NCBI RefSeq assembly: GCF_039522665.1
Contig: NZ_BAAADV010000007.1
Location: forward strand, 620,001-684,000
DNA length: 64,000 nucleotides
Reading direction: 5' to 3'
Source: Natronoarchaeum mannanilyticum
Lineage (GTDB): Archaea > Halobacteriota > Halobacteria > Halobacteriales > Natronoarchaeaceae
Part shown: piece after piece, positions 56,654 through 64,000 of the stretch
How positions within the stretch are numbered: position 1 is the stretch's first letter
Layout of the letters: each line of letters opens with the position of its first letter
Program-made: the position numbers and the translations under genes
Notes under the pieces: model-generated
Seen by the model: the letters and a program-made list of their open reading frames with translations, nothing else
What the model was told of the DNA's origin: nothing
Database searches by the model: none

Positions 56654-58006
56654 ATGGATACGGGAGCGCTTCGCTCGTACGTCGACCGGTCCCGGGAGCT
56701 CGTCGACGCCTCGCCGGAGCTCTCCGAGCGAAACACGCAGGTCCGGCTCGTCCAGCCGTTCTTGACCGCACTGGGCTGGGAACTCCACCAGATCGCGGCC
56801 GACCGCGACGTGCCGACGGCGGAGGGATCGGTGACGCTCGACTTCGCGTTGCTGGTCGACGACGAGCCCGCCGTCCTCGTCGAAACGTGTGCCCGTCCGA
56901 CGGACCTGCGACGCGAGCAGGCCGAACGACTCGGCCGGAGGCTGCTCGCGACCGGCGTCGACCGCGGCATCCTCACGAACGGCCGCGAGTTCGTGTTCGT
57001 CGCGGCCGACGGCGACGAACAGGAGACCACCCTCGACCGGTTCGAGTGCCGGCTCGAAGAGCTCCCCGAGCGCGCCGACGCCGTGGAACACTACGCGCGC
57101 GAGGCGGTCGAACGGTCGATCCGCGACGAGCGACGACGGCGTCGCGAGGCGGCCGATGCGCTCGCGGACGAACGGGCGGACGTCATCGACGACGTCCACG
57201 ATCGGCTCGTCGCGACAGCGGGCGACGACATCGGCGAGCGACTCCGCTCGGAGACCGAACGATTCGTCGACGAGCTGATCGCGTCGCTCCGCGGCGAGGA
57301 CGGCGATCGAGACGCCGACGATCGATCTACCCCGACTGCCGAGGATGACACCCCGTCCACCAGGAATGAAACGGCGGCGGCCGCCGAAACCGGGACAGCA
57401 GCGGCTCACGGGACCGGGACGACACCTGATCACGAGGCCGAACCGAGGCCGGGCGCCGAGGCGGAACCGCCGACGAATCCCGAAGCCGAATTAGACGCCG
57501 AAGCGGAGCGGGCGCTCGAAAGCGTCGCAGGAATCGCGGGCGACGATCGGTCGAAATCGGACGCGATCGACGACGGGTCCGACGCCGAGCGGTCGTCCCG
57601 CCGTCCCGCCGCCGTTCCGTCGGACGCGCTCGGCGCCGCGGTGGCCGAGGACGGCCAGTACGTCGTCCGGCTGTTCGGCGACCGGACGTCGGTGTGGGCG
57701 GTCGGGCACGCCCGCGCCGCGATGACGACCGCGCAGACGATCGAGTACCTGCTCGATCGCGGTGCGGCCGACGGGCGGGGCGCGCCGGCCGACGAGCCGA
57801 CGGGGTCGCTCTCGCCGCCGTGGGGGCCGGACGACGAGCACGCGGTGCTCAGAGCGGATGCGGTGGAGAACGCGACGATAGAGCTCTCGAACGGCTGGCA
57901 TCTCGACGCGCGGGTGCCCGTCGGCGTCGCGACGGCGGCGATCGAGCGACTCGCGGAGCGCGCGGGGCTCCGCGCGATGTTTCAGGACGAGTGGGGGTCG
58001 GAGTAA
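56654..58006 (+). CDS. HsdR_N-like (type I restriction R-subunit N-domain) protein without catalytic lysine
   Basis: A 450-residue protein. Residues about 15-115 fit the HSDR_N_2 PD-(D/E)xK fold, with NTQVRLVQPFLTALGW and Asp63 in VTLDFALLVDDEPAVLVETC. The usual E-x-K is E77-T-C79, so the catalytic lysine is missing. A helical charged region (about 115-215) follows. Next is a long low-complexity acidic/Ala segment (about 215-310), then an unrelated C-terminal domain with VRLFGDRTSVWAVG. No restriction modification genes are nearby. It is probably a binding or regulatory protein, not a nuclease. Confidence 0.72.
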   Translation: MDTGALRSYVDRSRELVDASPELSERNTQVRLVQPFLTALGWELHQIAADRDVPTAEGSVTLDFALLVDDEPAVLVETCARPTDLRREQAERLGRRLLATGVDRGILTNGREFVFVAADGDEQETTLDRFECRLEELPERADAVEHYAREAVERSIRDERRRRREAADALADERADVIDDVHDRLVATAGDDIGERLRSETERFVDELIASLRGEDGDRDADDRSTPTAEDDTPSTRNETAAAAETGTAAAHGTGTTPDHEAEPRPGAEAEPPTNPEAELDAEAERALESVAGIAGDDRSKSDAIDDGSDAERSSRRPAAVPSDALGAAVAEDGQYVVRLFGDRTSVWAVGHARAAMTTAQTIEYLLDRGAADGRGAPADEPTGSLSPPWGPDDEHAVLRADAVENATIELSNGWHLDARVPVGVATAAIERLAERAGLRAMFQDEWGSE

Positions 58007-58013
58007 GCCGACC

Positions 58014-58130
58014 TTACAGCCCGGCGAACACTAGCAGCCCGAGCAGCGGTACCACGAGCAGCAGGAAGCCGACGAGCGATTTGAAACTGAACAGCTGGAG
58101 CAGCTTGATCGGGACTTTGAACGCGTTCAT
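58014..58130 (-). CDS. 38-aa single-helix membrane protein
   Basis: A tiny frame, MNAFKVPIKLLQLFSFKSL onward, with a basic amphipathic N-terminus and one hydrophobic helix. Its upstream region is unusually AT-rich and contains a perfect 8-bp inverted repeat, so it appears to be a regulated gene. It ends 8 bp from the convergent HsdR_N-like gene. No family is known. It could be an uncharacterised regulator or membrane-active peptide. Confidence 0.55.
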   Translation of the reverse strand: MNAFKVPIKLLQLFSFKSLVGFLLLVVPLLGLLVFAGL

Positions 58131-58311
58131 ATTTTCCCATTCAACACCATACGTATTATCTCTTTTCGTCGCGGTATGATATTCTAATTTATCTATTAGA
58201 ATAGGTTCGAGATATGCTGGTGTAGCCGGGGAAGAAAGGATAGCAGGCGTCGTCCCGGGTGAACTGTCCGACGGCAACGGGTATTAACGGCTTCGGCGGC
58301 AACATCGAGGT
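58131..58311. promoter_or_regulatory. AT-rich divergent promoter region with inverted repeat
   Basis: Bases 58131-58215 are mostly A/T, in strong contrast to the surrounding DNA. Perfect complementary arms attctaat (58181-58188) and attagaat (58195-58202) are separated by ttatct. This lies between the 38-aa gene and the hydroquinone-reductase-like gene and could bear promoters for both. Confidence 0.55.
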
Positions 58312-59304
58312 ATGCACTCGCTGGTCGACGGGCAGTGGCGGCGGAACGCGTACAGGGCGACCGACGAGTCGGGGGAGTTCCAGCGACAGGAAACGTCGTT
58401 CCGCGACCGGATCGAGGCCGATCCTGACGCGCAGTTCCCGGCCGAGTCGGGCCGATATCACCTGTACGTCAGCTGGGCCTGTCCCTGGGCCCACCGGACG
58501 CTCGTCACGCGGGCGCTCAAGGGTCTGGAAGACGCGATCACGGTCGACGTGGTCGACCCGGTGCGCCGCGTCGACGGCTGGGAGTTCGCACCCGAGAAGG
58601 AGGGCTGTACGCCCGACACCGTCAACGGCGCCGACAAGCTCCGCGAGGTGTACACCGCGGCCGATCCCGAGTTCACCGGGCGCGTCACCGTGCCGGTGCT
58701 CTGGGACAAAGAGCGCGGGACCATCGTCAACAACGAGTCCGAGGAGATCATGCGGATGCTCGACGTCGCGATGCACGACGTCGCCGCCGACGACGTCGAT
58801 CTCTACCCGGAGGGGTACCGCGACGAGGTGGATCGAATCATCGACGAAATCTACGACCCGATCAACAACGGCGTCTACCGCGCTGGCTTCGCGTCCTCGC
58901 AGTCGGCCTACGAGAGCGCGATCGACGACCTGTTCGGCGCGCTCGACCGCTGGGACGACGTGCTGGCCGACCAGCGCTACCTCGCCGGCGACGTCCTCAC
59001 GGAGGCCGACGTGGCGATGTTCACGACGCTGATCCGCTTCGACGAGGTGTACCACACGCACTTCAAGTGCAACGTCGCGCGGATCACCGACTACCCGAAC
59101 CTCTGGAACTACCTGAAGGAACTGTACCAGCTACCGGGCGTCGCCGAGACGGTGCGGATGGACCACATCAAGAACCACTACTACGAGAGCCACCGGGATC
59201 TCAACCCCGGCGGCAAGGTGCCGGTCGGTCCCGACCCGGACTTCGACGCGTCACACGACCGCGACGAGCTCCCCGGCGGGCCGCCGGAAGCCTTGCAGCG
59301 ATAG
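58312..59304 (+). CDS. Glutathionyl-hydroquinone reductase-like protein (Xi-class GST)
   Basis: A 330-residue cytoplasmic enzyme homologue. The thioredoxin-fold N-domain contains the catalytic Cys57 in SWACPWAHR, which defines the Xi group. PVLWDKERGTIVNNESEEIMRM is the thiol-binding segment. The helical C-domain ends HYYESHRDLNPGGKVPVGP. The family removes glutathione from S-conjugated hydroquinones; haloarchaea use gamma-glutamylcysteine instead, so the thiol partner is probably different. ATG 58312 gives full family length. Confidence 0.9.
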   Translation: MHSLVDGQWRRNAYRATDESGEFQRQETSFRDRIEADPDAQFPAESGRYHLYVSWACPWAHRTLVTRALKGLEDAITVDVVDPVRRVDGWEFAPEKEGCTPDTVNGADKLREVYTAADPEFTGRVTVPVLWDKERGTIVNNESEEIMRMLDVAMHDVAADDVDLYPEGYRDEVDRIIDEIYDPINNGVYRAGFASSQSAYESAIDDLFGALDRWDDVLADQRYLAGDVLTEADVAMFTTLIRFDEVYHTHFKCNVARITDYPNLWNYLKELYQLPGVAETVRMDHIKNHYYESHRDLNPGGKVPVGPDPDFDASHDRDELPGGPPEALQR

Positions 59305-59368
59305 ACCCCGTCGAACCGCAATCTCACTGGCCCACACCTTCTTGTAGGAACGCGCGGCGAGACCCCTC

Positions 59369-61105
59369 GTGTCCGACCGGCGGTCGCGCGTCGTCGCAGC
59401 TCTGGTCGCAGTCGCGCTCGTCGCGACAGCCGTCGGTGCGCCAATTCTCGCGGGCGCCGCGGATCCGGCACCGTCGAGCGAAAGCGCCGAGACCACCCCG
59501 ACCGACGCGGCGAATCGAAGCGACGCAGGCGCCGAGCGACAGCCCCGGATCGTCTCCCTCTATCCGAACCCGGTCGCTGACGGCGACGACGGGGAGTACG
59601 TCGTCATCGACGTTCCGTCGACCACGAACCTCACGGGGTGGACGCTGGGCGACGGCGACCGCGACCTCGCGCGCCTGCCGAACGAGACCGTACAAGGAAC
59701 CGTCACGGCGAGCGTCGACCCCGGCATCGCGCAGAACACGACCGGCGACGCGGTGACGGCGCTGTCGGGCCGCCTTCGACTCGCCAACGGCGGCGAGCGC
59801 GTCGCGCTCCGCCGAAACGGGACGCTCGTCGACGCCGCGGCCTACGACAGCGCGCCCGAGGGCGAGCTGTGGCGTCGCGACCGCGGTGGCGCGAGCGGTG
59901 TTGCCGCCAGTGACGGCGAGGCGACCGCGGCGTCGAACGGCACCTGGACGCCGCTCGGCGCGACCGACTTCGAGCCCGCGACGGCGACGCCAGACGCCGT
60001 GACGGCGTTCGCGCTGCCGGACGCGCCCGAGCTTCCCGTCGATCGCATCGAGCGCGCCGAGGAGCGCGTGCTGCTCGCGGGCTACACGTTTTCCGACCAG
60101 CGCGTGGCCGACGCGCTGATCGACGCCCGCGATCGGGGCGTCCGCGTCGAGGTTGCCGTCGACGCCGAGCCGGTCGGCGGCGTCACCGAGCGGCAGGTGC
60201 GGGCGCTCGATCGCCTCGTCGAGGCGGGGATCGACGTCGTCGCGATCGGCGGCGAGCGCGCGCGCTACCGGTTCCACCACCCGAAGTACGCGGTGATCGA
60301 CGACGAAGCGCTCGTGACGACCGAAAACTGGAAGCCGGCCGGCACCGGCGGCCACTCCAGTCGGGGCTGGGGCGTCGTGGTCCACGGGGCCGATACCGCG
60401 GCGTCGTTGCGCGAAGTGTTCGACGCCGACGTCGGGTGGCGCGACGCCGTGCCGTGGTCGGAGTACCGGACGGACGTCGATCCCGAGCCCGCCACGCCGG
60501 CGAACGGATCGTTCCCTCGACGAGTCACACCCGAACGGATGGACGCCGACGCGGTTCGGTTACTCACCGCGCCCGACAACGCCGAGTCCGAACTCGAAGC
60601 GCTGCTGGCGGACGCGAACGACTCGATCCTGATCCAGCAGGTGTCGATCGGCGGCCGCGACAACCCGCTGCTCGACGCCACGCTCGACGCGGCGCGCCGC
60701 GGCGTCTCGGTGAGGATTCTGCTGTCGAGCGCGTGGTACGCCGAGGAGGAGAATCGAAAGCTCGCCGACTGGCTCGAACGCCGCGCCGCAGCGGAGGACC
60801 TGGATCTGCGAGTCAAGCTGGCGGACCCGCGCGGACGCTACGAGAAGATCCACGCGAAGGGCGTCGTCGTCGACGAGGAGTCGGCGGTGATCGGGAGCGT
60901 CAACTGGAACAACAACTCGCTCCGGGAGAACCGCGAGGTGGCGGTGGTCGTCGAAGGCCCGGAACCGGGCGAGTACTACGCCGACCTCTTCAGAGCCGAC
61001 TGGCGCGGGGGGATCGAGCGGCTTCCAGTCGGCCTCGGCGCCGCGCTCGGGATGGGGATGATCGTCGCCGTGGCCGCGGCTCGGCGGCGCGTGGAGTTCG
61101 AGTAG
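59369..61105 (+). CDS. Secreted LTD + phospholipase D-like protein
   Basis: A 578-residue exported protein. A signal peptide (about residues 8-31) is followed by a lamin-tail domain (about 58-160) and then two phospholipase D modules. The HKD motifs are HPKYAVID (His304-Lys306-Asp311) and HAKGVVVD (near residue 491). The first is followed by TTENW and the second by IGSVNWNNNS. A C-terminal helix (VGLGAALGMGMIVAVAAA) should anchor it to the membrane. Both motifs look intact, so nuclease or phospholipase activity is plausible. GTG is used at 59369. Confidence 0.85.
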   Translation: MSDRRSRVVAALVAVALVATAVGAPILAGAADPAPSSESAETTPTDAANRSDAGAERQPRIVSLYPNPVADGDDGEYVVIDVPSTTNLTGWTLGDGDRDLARLPNETVQGTVTASVDPGIAQNTTGDAVTALSGRLRLANGGERVALRRNGTLVDAAAYDSAPEGELWRRDRGGASGVAASDGEATAASNGTWTPLGATDFEPATATPDAVTAFALPDAPELPVDRIERAEERVLLAGYTFSDQRVADALIDARDRGVRVEVAVDAEPVGGVTERQVRALDRLVEAGIDVVAIGGERARYRFHHPKYAVIDDEALVTTENWKPAGTGGHSSRGWGVVVHGADTAASLREVFDADVGWRDAVPWSEYRTDVDPEPATPANGSFPRRVTPERMDADAVRLLTAPDNAESELEALLADANDSILIQQVSIGGRDNPLLDATLDAARRGVSVRILLSSAWYAEEENRKLADWLERRAAAEDLDLRVKLADPRGRYEKIHAKGVVVDEESAVIGSVNWNNNSLRENREVAVVVEGPEPGEYYADLFRADWRGGIERLPVGLGAALGMGMIVAVAAARRRVEFE

Positions 61106-61135
61106 GAAATCGTCACCGCACCCGCGTCCGGCCGG

Positions 61136-63040
61136 TCAGACGGTCGAACTCGTGCTGCTCAGCTCCTCGTCGATGTCGGCCTCGGCCATCTTCTCGATCA
61201 GCGAGTCGAGCACCTCCTCGCGGCGGCCCTTGACGTACTTGATCGAGCCGACGACGAGGTGACCGCCGCCGCTGATGCCGCCGCCGACGATCTCCTCGTC
61301 GAGTTCGGTGACCATCGTCGGGATGTCGAGCCGGACGCCGTCGCTCCGGAGGACGGCGAAGTCCGGGCCGTAGCCGATCGTGATCACTGGATCGCCCGTC
61401 TCCTCGACCTTGCGGTCGTGGACCGCGCCGGTCGTGTTGCCCGGCGCCGGGTAAGTAAAGCGGTGCGCGGAGTTCTCGACGTCGATCTGGTAGAGGTGCG
61501 CGCCGTTCGAGAGCTCCTCGTGTTCGACGTGGGGGAGCACGGCGTCGAGCTGCTCCTCGACGTCGCGCCGGGACTTTTCGGCCAGCGTGTCGACGAGTTC
61601 GCGGTGGCGGTCCTCGTCGGCGTCGTCGCCGACGTCGAGCACGTCGTTGATGAGGTGCTGGCCGGAGTTGTAGCGGAGCCAGTGGGCCGCGTAGTCGAGC
61701 GCCTCGCCGACGTCCTTGAGATCCTGCTCGTCGTAGCCTTCCTCGCGGGCGAGGTCGAGGTAGTCCTGCATCGCCTCGGCTTCCGAGCGATCCGAGATGC
61801 CGGCGACCGCCGGGATGTGGCGGAGCTCGTCGGTCATGCCGGGGTAGATCATCCGCGCGAGCTCGACGCACATCATGCCCGTCGTGATCCGGTAGTCCTC
61901 GTCGTAGAGGTAGGGGTTGACGTGCTCGGTCAGCAGCGGTTCGACCGCCTCGGGGTCGGGATGGTGGTGGTCGACGACGACGATCGGGATGTCGTAGTGC
62001 CGGAGCGTCTCGTAGGCCGGCGTGTCCTCCTCGGTGCTGCCGTTGTCCAGCATCAGGAGAAGAGGGAGTTTCTGGCCGTGACGCTCGCGGTCCTCCAGCG
62101 CGAAGTTGAGGTCGCGCGTGGCGTCTTCCATCTCGTAGAACGGCGCCTTGCTCGGCAGGCGCTTGAACAGGTGCCGCTTGGCGTCGGGGTCCTCGTGGAC
62201 CTCGTCGATGAATCGCTCGAGCGCGAGCTCGACCGGGACGCTCGCGCACATCCCGTCGCCGTCGGCGTGGTGCCGGATGCGGATCGGGCGCCCCTCCAGC
62301 ACCGTCCGTCGGAGCAGTCGCGCGACCGACTCCAGGTCGCCCCGGAGCTTCTCGAAGGCGGGCCACTCGACGAGCGGGTCGACGTCCCGCGGCGCGGCGC
62401 GTTCCTCGATCGCGGCGTCGAGACGCTCCGCGACGGCGTCGGCGTCCTCGCCTTCGAGCACGGTCAACGAATCGGCCTCGATCTGGACGGCGTCCTCGCG
62501 ACGCTCGGGTTCCCCGGTGACCCGAACGTAGTCGTCGACGTCGACGTCGGGCCGCGCCCGGACGCCGGCCTCCTCGAAAATCGCGCAGGGGACGACGCCT
62601 GTCTCGTCGCGGACGTGGAACAGCGTCGGCCCGCCGGTCTGCTTGATCTGGACGATCTGGCCCTCGATGTGGACCGTCTCGCCGAGGATCTCGGTCAGCG
62701 AGGAGACGTCGCCGAGGTCGTAGTCGTGAGCGACGGTATCGACGTCGTACTCGTCGATCGCGACCTCCTCGAACGCGATGTCGCCGTTGGCTCGCACCTC
62801 GTCGAGTTCGACGACGAACTCGTCGCCGACGCCGTACTCGCCGTTGAGGTTGGACTCGTGGACGAGTCCGGAGACCGAATCCGAGAGATCGACGAACACG
62901 CCGTAGTCGACGACGCCGTTGACCGTGCCGAGGTAGGGAACCCCCTCCTCGACGTCGTCGGGCGTACAGTCCGCATCGAGATCGTAGACGACGGGGGGCG
63001 ACTGTCGCCCGTCCCCGCCGTTCGCCTCGTCGGTAGTCAT
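61136..63040 (-). CDS. DHH-family phosphoesterase with S1 and OB domains (archaeal RecJ-like)
   Basis: A 634-residue cytoplasmic protein. It has an acidic N-terminus, an S1 RNA-binding domain (about residues 29-95, GTVNGVVDYGVFVDLSDSV) and an OB-fold (about 115-200). A DHH phosphoesterase core follows, with HADGDGMCAS and VVVDHHHPDPE (about residues 245-385). The terminal DHHA1 domain has GGGISGGGH. The family hydrolyses single-stranded DNA, RNA or cyclic dinucleotides. RecJ-like archaeal proteins act in DNA repair or replication. ATG at 63040 has a TATA-like box 30 bp upstream. Confidence 0.87.
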   Translation of the reverse strand: MTTDEANGGDGRQSPPVVYDLDADCTPDDVEEGVPYLGTVNGVVDYGVFVDLSDSVSGLVHESNLNGEYGVGDEFVVELDEVRANGDIAFEEVAIDEYDVDTVAHDYDLGDVSSLTEILGETVHIEGQIVQIKQTGGPTLFHVRDETGVVPCAIFEEAGVRARPDVDVDDYVRVTGEPERREDAVQIEADSLTVLEGEDADAVAERLDAAIEERAAPRDVDPLVEWPAFEKLRGDLESVARLLRRTVLEGRPIRIRHHADGDGMCASVPVELALERFIDEVHEDPDAKRHLFKRLPSKAPFYEMEDATRDLNFALEDRERHGQKLPLLLMLDNGSTEEDTPAYETLRHYDIPIVVVDHHHPDPEAVEPLLTEHVNPYLYDEDYRITTGMMCVELARMIYPGMTDELRHIPAVAGISDRSEAEAMQDYLDLAREEGYDEQDLKDVGEALDYAAHWLRYNSGQHLINDVLDVGDDADEDRHRELVDTLAEKSRRDVEEQLDAVLPHVEHEELSNGAHLYQIDVENSAHRFTYPAPGNTTGAVHDRKVEETGDPVITIGYGPDFAVLRSDGVRLDIPTMVTELDEEIVGGGISGGGHLVVGSIKYVKGRREEVLDSLIEKMAEADIDEELSSTSSTV

Positions 63041-63373
63041 TAGTATCGGCGTTTGACGGCGACCGTGTAAAACGCTTTGCAAGTCGCTTGGGGCCGCGAG
63101 CGCCGGGGAGACGGCAAGAGCGGCGAGATCAGGAAATCGTCGGCCCCGGACTAGGTGTGGAACGAGTTCATCCCGCTCGCGAGCGGTTGTGTTTCCAGAC
63201 TCACCTTGCGGCCAGCTCCTTCGTCTCCTCGTGGGGGAGTTAATCATCGCCCGCGTGGCGCTGTACTAATGACAGAGTACGTCGCCGTAGGTGGCCCGGA
63301 TCAGCTCGAAGGTCGGTTTGGCCATTCAAACGGGTAGTCGTTGGGTTGTCCAACGCATGATCGCCGTTGTCGA
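63041..63373. other. Intergenic region
   Basis: About 330 bp. The TATA-like gtgtaaaacg (63065-63074; minus strand cgttttacac) serves the DHH gene. A 14-bp palindrome ccgctcgcgagcgg is at 63173-63186. No gene was recognised; the plus-strand frames do not show coding composition. Confidence 0.55.
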
Positions 63374-64000
63374 TCACTCGCCGAGGGTGAGCTCAACCGG
63401 CGGCATCTCGAAGAACGCCGTCTCGTAGCCGTCGTGGCGAGACGCCTGTGGCGGCGTGTCGATCGAGATCGTCACGGAATCACCTTGCTGCAGGTCCGGG
63501 ACGGTGGCTCCGTAGTGGATCCCGACACGGCCGTCGACCGCCGATGACAGCGAGTCCTCGAACACCGGTTCACCGCCACCGCCCTGCGTCACCGTCGCCG
63601 ACAGCCCCATCAGCGGAAGGGGGATCCGGTTGTACGGCGTCCGCGGTGAGACGAGCAGGTACTGCTCGTCGCCGAACCGCGACCCGGCGGGCACGAGCGC
63701 CGCGGCGAACGCGGCGTCACCGCTCGTGGCCGTGCCGAGTAACTGACCCGGGAGGTCCTCGGGCGCCGGCACCGTAGGAATCGGCTCCGCGACGGCGTCG
63801 TCAGATCCGTCGCCAGTACCGCCTCCGTGTCGCATGAGCGGGACGGCACCGCGGTCACCCCGACGCGATTCGTCGATCTGGTCGTACTCCAGGTCGTAGA
63901 TGTCGTCGGTGTCGTACTCGAACTCCATCTCGACCGTCTCGGCCGATTGGAACTGTCCGGCCAACTCGCCGACGGCGTCGGCGTCCATCGGCAGGAGCCT
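63374..64000 (-). CDS. Partial protein resembling DUF7350 iron-transport-associated family
   Basis: The C-terminal 208 residues of a protein whose start lies outside the window. The frame is open through the last base, and the internal ATG at 63988 is probably not the true start. A beta-rich domain with EQYLLVSPRTPYNRIPLPLMGL and a terminal DTPPQASRHDGYETAFFEMPPVELTLGE are visible. From memory the ending resembles DUF7350, found in haloarchaeal iron-transport lipoproteins. Acidic N-terminal stretches suggest an exported or surface protein. The assignment is tentative. Confidence 0.5.
   Translation of the reverse strand, partial: RLLPMDADAVGELAGQFQSAETVEMEFEYDTDDIYDLEYDQIDESRRGDRGAVPLMRHGGGTGDGSDDAVAEPIPTVPAPEDLPGQLLGTATSGDAAFAAALVPAGSRFGDEQYLLVSPRTPYNRIPLPLMGLSATVTQGGGGEPVFEDSLSSAVDGRVGIHYGATVPDLQQGDSVTISIDTPPQASRHDGYETAFFEMPPVELTLGE

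Noticed and set aside
63173-63186. 14-bp palindrome ccgctcgcgagcgg as terminator or operator
   Set aside because: CG-rich palindromes of this type occur by chance in such GC-rich DNA and it is not placed at a transcript end or promoter.

Overview
This window is a haloarchaeal (class Halobacteria) chromosome segment. It is very GC-rich and almost fully coding, and its proteins are acidic. Many genes have a TATA-like element about 26-30 bp before the start codon with no Shine-Dalgarno, which suggests leaderless transcripts. Lineage markers include halocyanins, a bc-type complex with haloarchaea-specific accessory subunits, a type IV pilin cluster, an archaeal initiator tRNA-Met, RibL, a HalX-type response regulator, diphosphomevalonate decarboxylase and a JAMM protease. 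The genus cannot be named from the sequence. No rRNA, CRISPR array or intact insertion sequence was seen.

Layout. 1-3.5 kb: partial methylglyoxal synthase, a GtrA-like protein, initiator tRNA-Met with a detached copy of its 3' end, a membrane histidine kinase and a duplicated DUF7344-type protein. 3.9-10.7 kb: bactofilin-like membrane protein, zinc-ribbon proteins, purine phosphoribosyltransferase, four type IV pilin-like genes and a Wzx-type flippase. 10.9-19.5 kb: a nine-gene Mrp/Mnh cation:proton antiporter operon on the minus strand, with three MrpA/D-type subunits. 19.7-26.4 kb: CoaBC, HalX regulator, a reduced flavoprotein, an SRPBCC protein, TrkA-TrkH potassium uptake and a small zinc ribbon. 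26.4-32.4 kb: a terminal oxidase cluster (coxC, coxB, coxA, halocyanin and small membrane proteins). 32.4-35 kb: polyprenyl diphosphate synthase and an NAD-kinase-like paralogue.

35.4-41.5 kb: a bc-type complex operon (halocyanin, DUF7318-type, Rieske, cytochrome b split as petB/petD, DUF7315- and DUF7314-types), with DUF7319- and DUF7321-type genes just upstream. 41.7-49.8 kb: endonuclease III, DoxX protein, mvaD, type II NADH dehydrogenase-like flavoprotein, a Tat-exported trypsin-like protein, a JAMM peptidase overlapping ribL. 49.8-64 kb: MFS, TauE-like and SSS transporters, an aminotransferase directly followed by ribH, a CBS protein, an HsdR_N-like protein lacking its catalytic lysine, a glutathionyl-hydroquinone-reductase-like protein, a secreted LTD + phospholipase D protein, a DHH/RecJ-type phosphoesterase, and a partial exported-type protein at the edge.

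Taken together the window is dominated by membrane energetics. Electrons from NADH dehydrogenase/quinol would pass through the Rieske/cytochrome b complex and halocyanin to the CuA/heme-copper oxidase. The resulting ion gradients are used by Mrp, Trk and SSS transporters. The most distinctive observations are: a 54-bp in-frame insert with two hairpins and flanking direct repeats inside the aminotransferase; a 210-bp near-identical tract shared by the two halocyanin genes; tRNA-derived repeats beside tRNA-iMet; tiny upstream ORFs coupled to gtrA, the histidine kinase and trkA; and several paralogues that have lost canonical catalytic residues.
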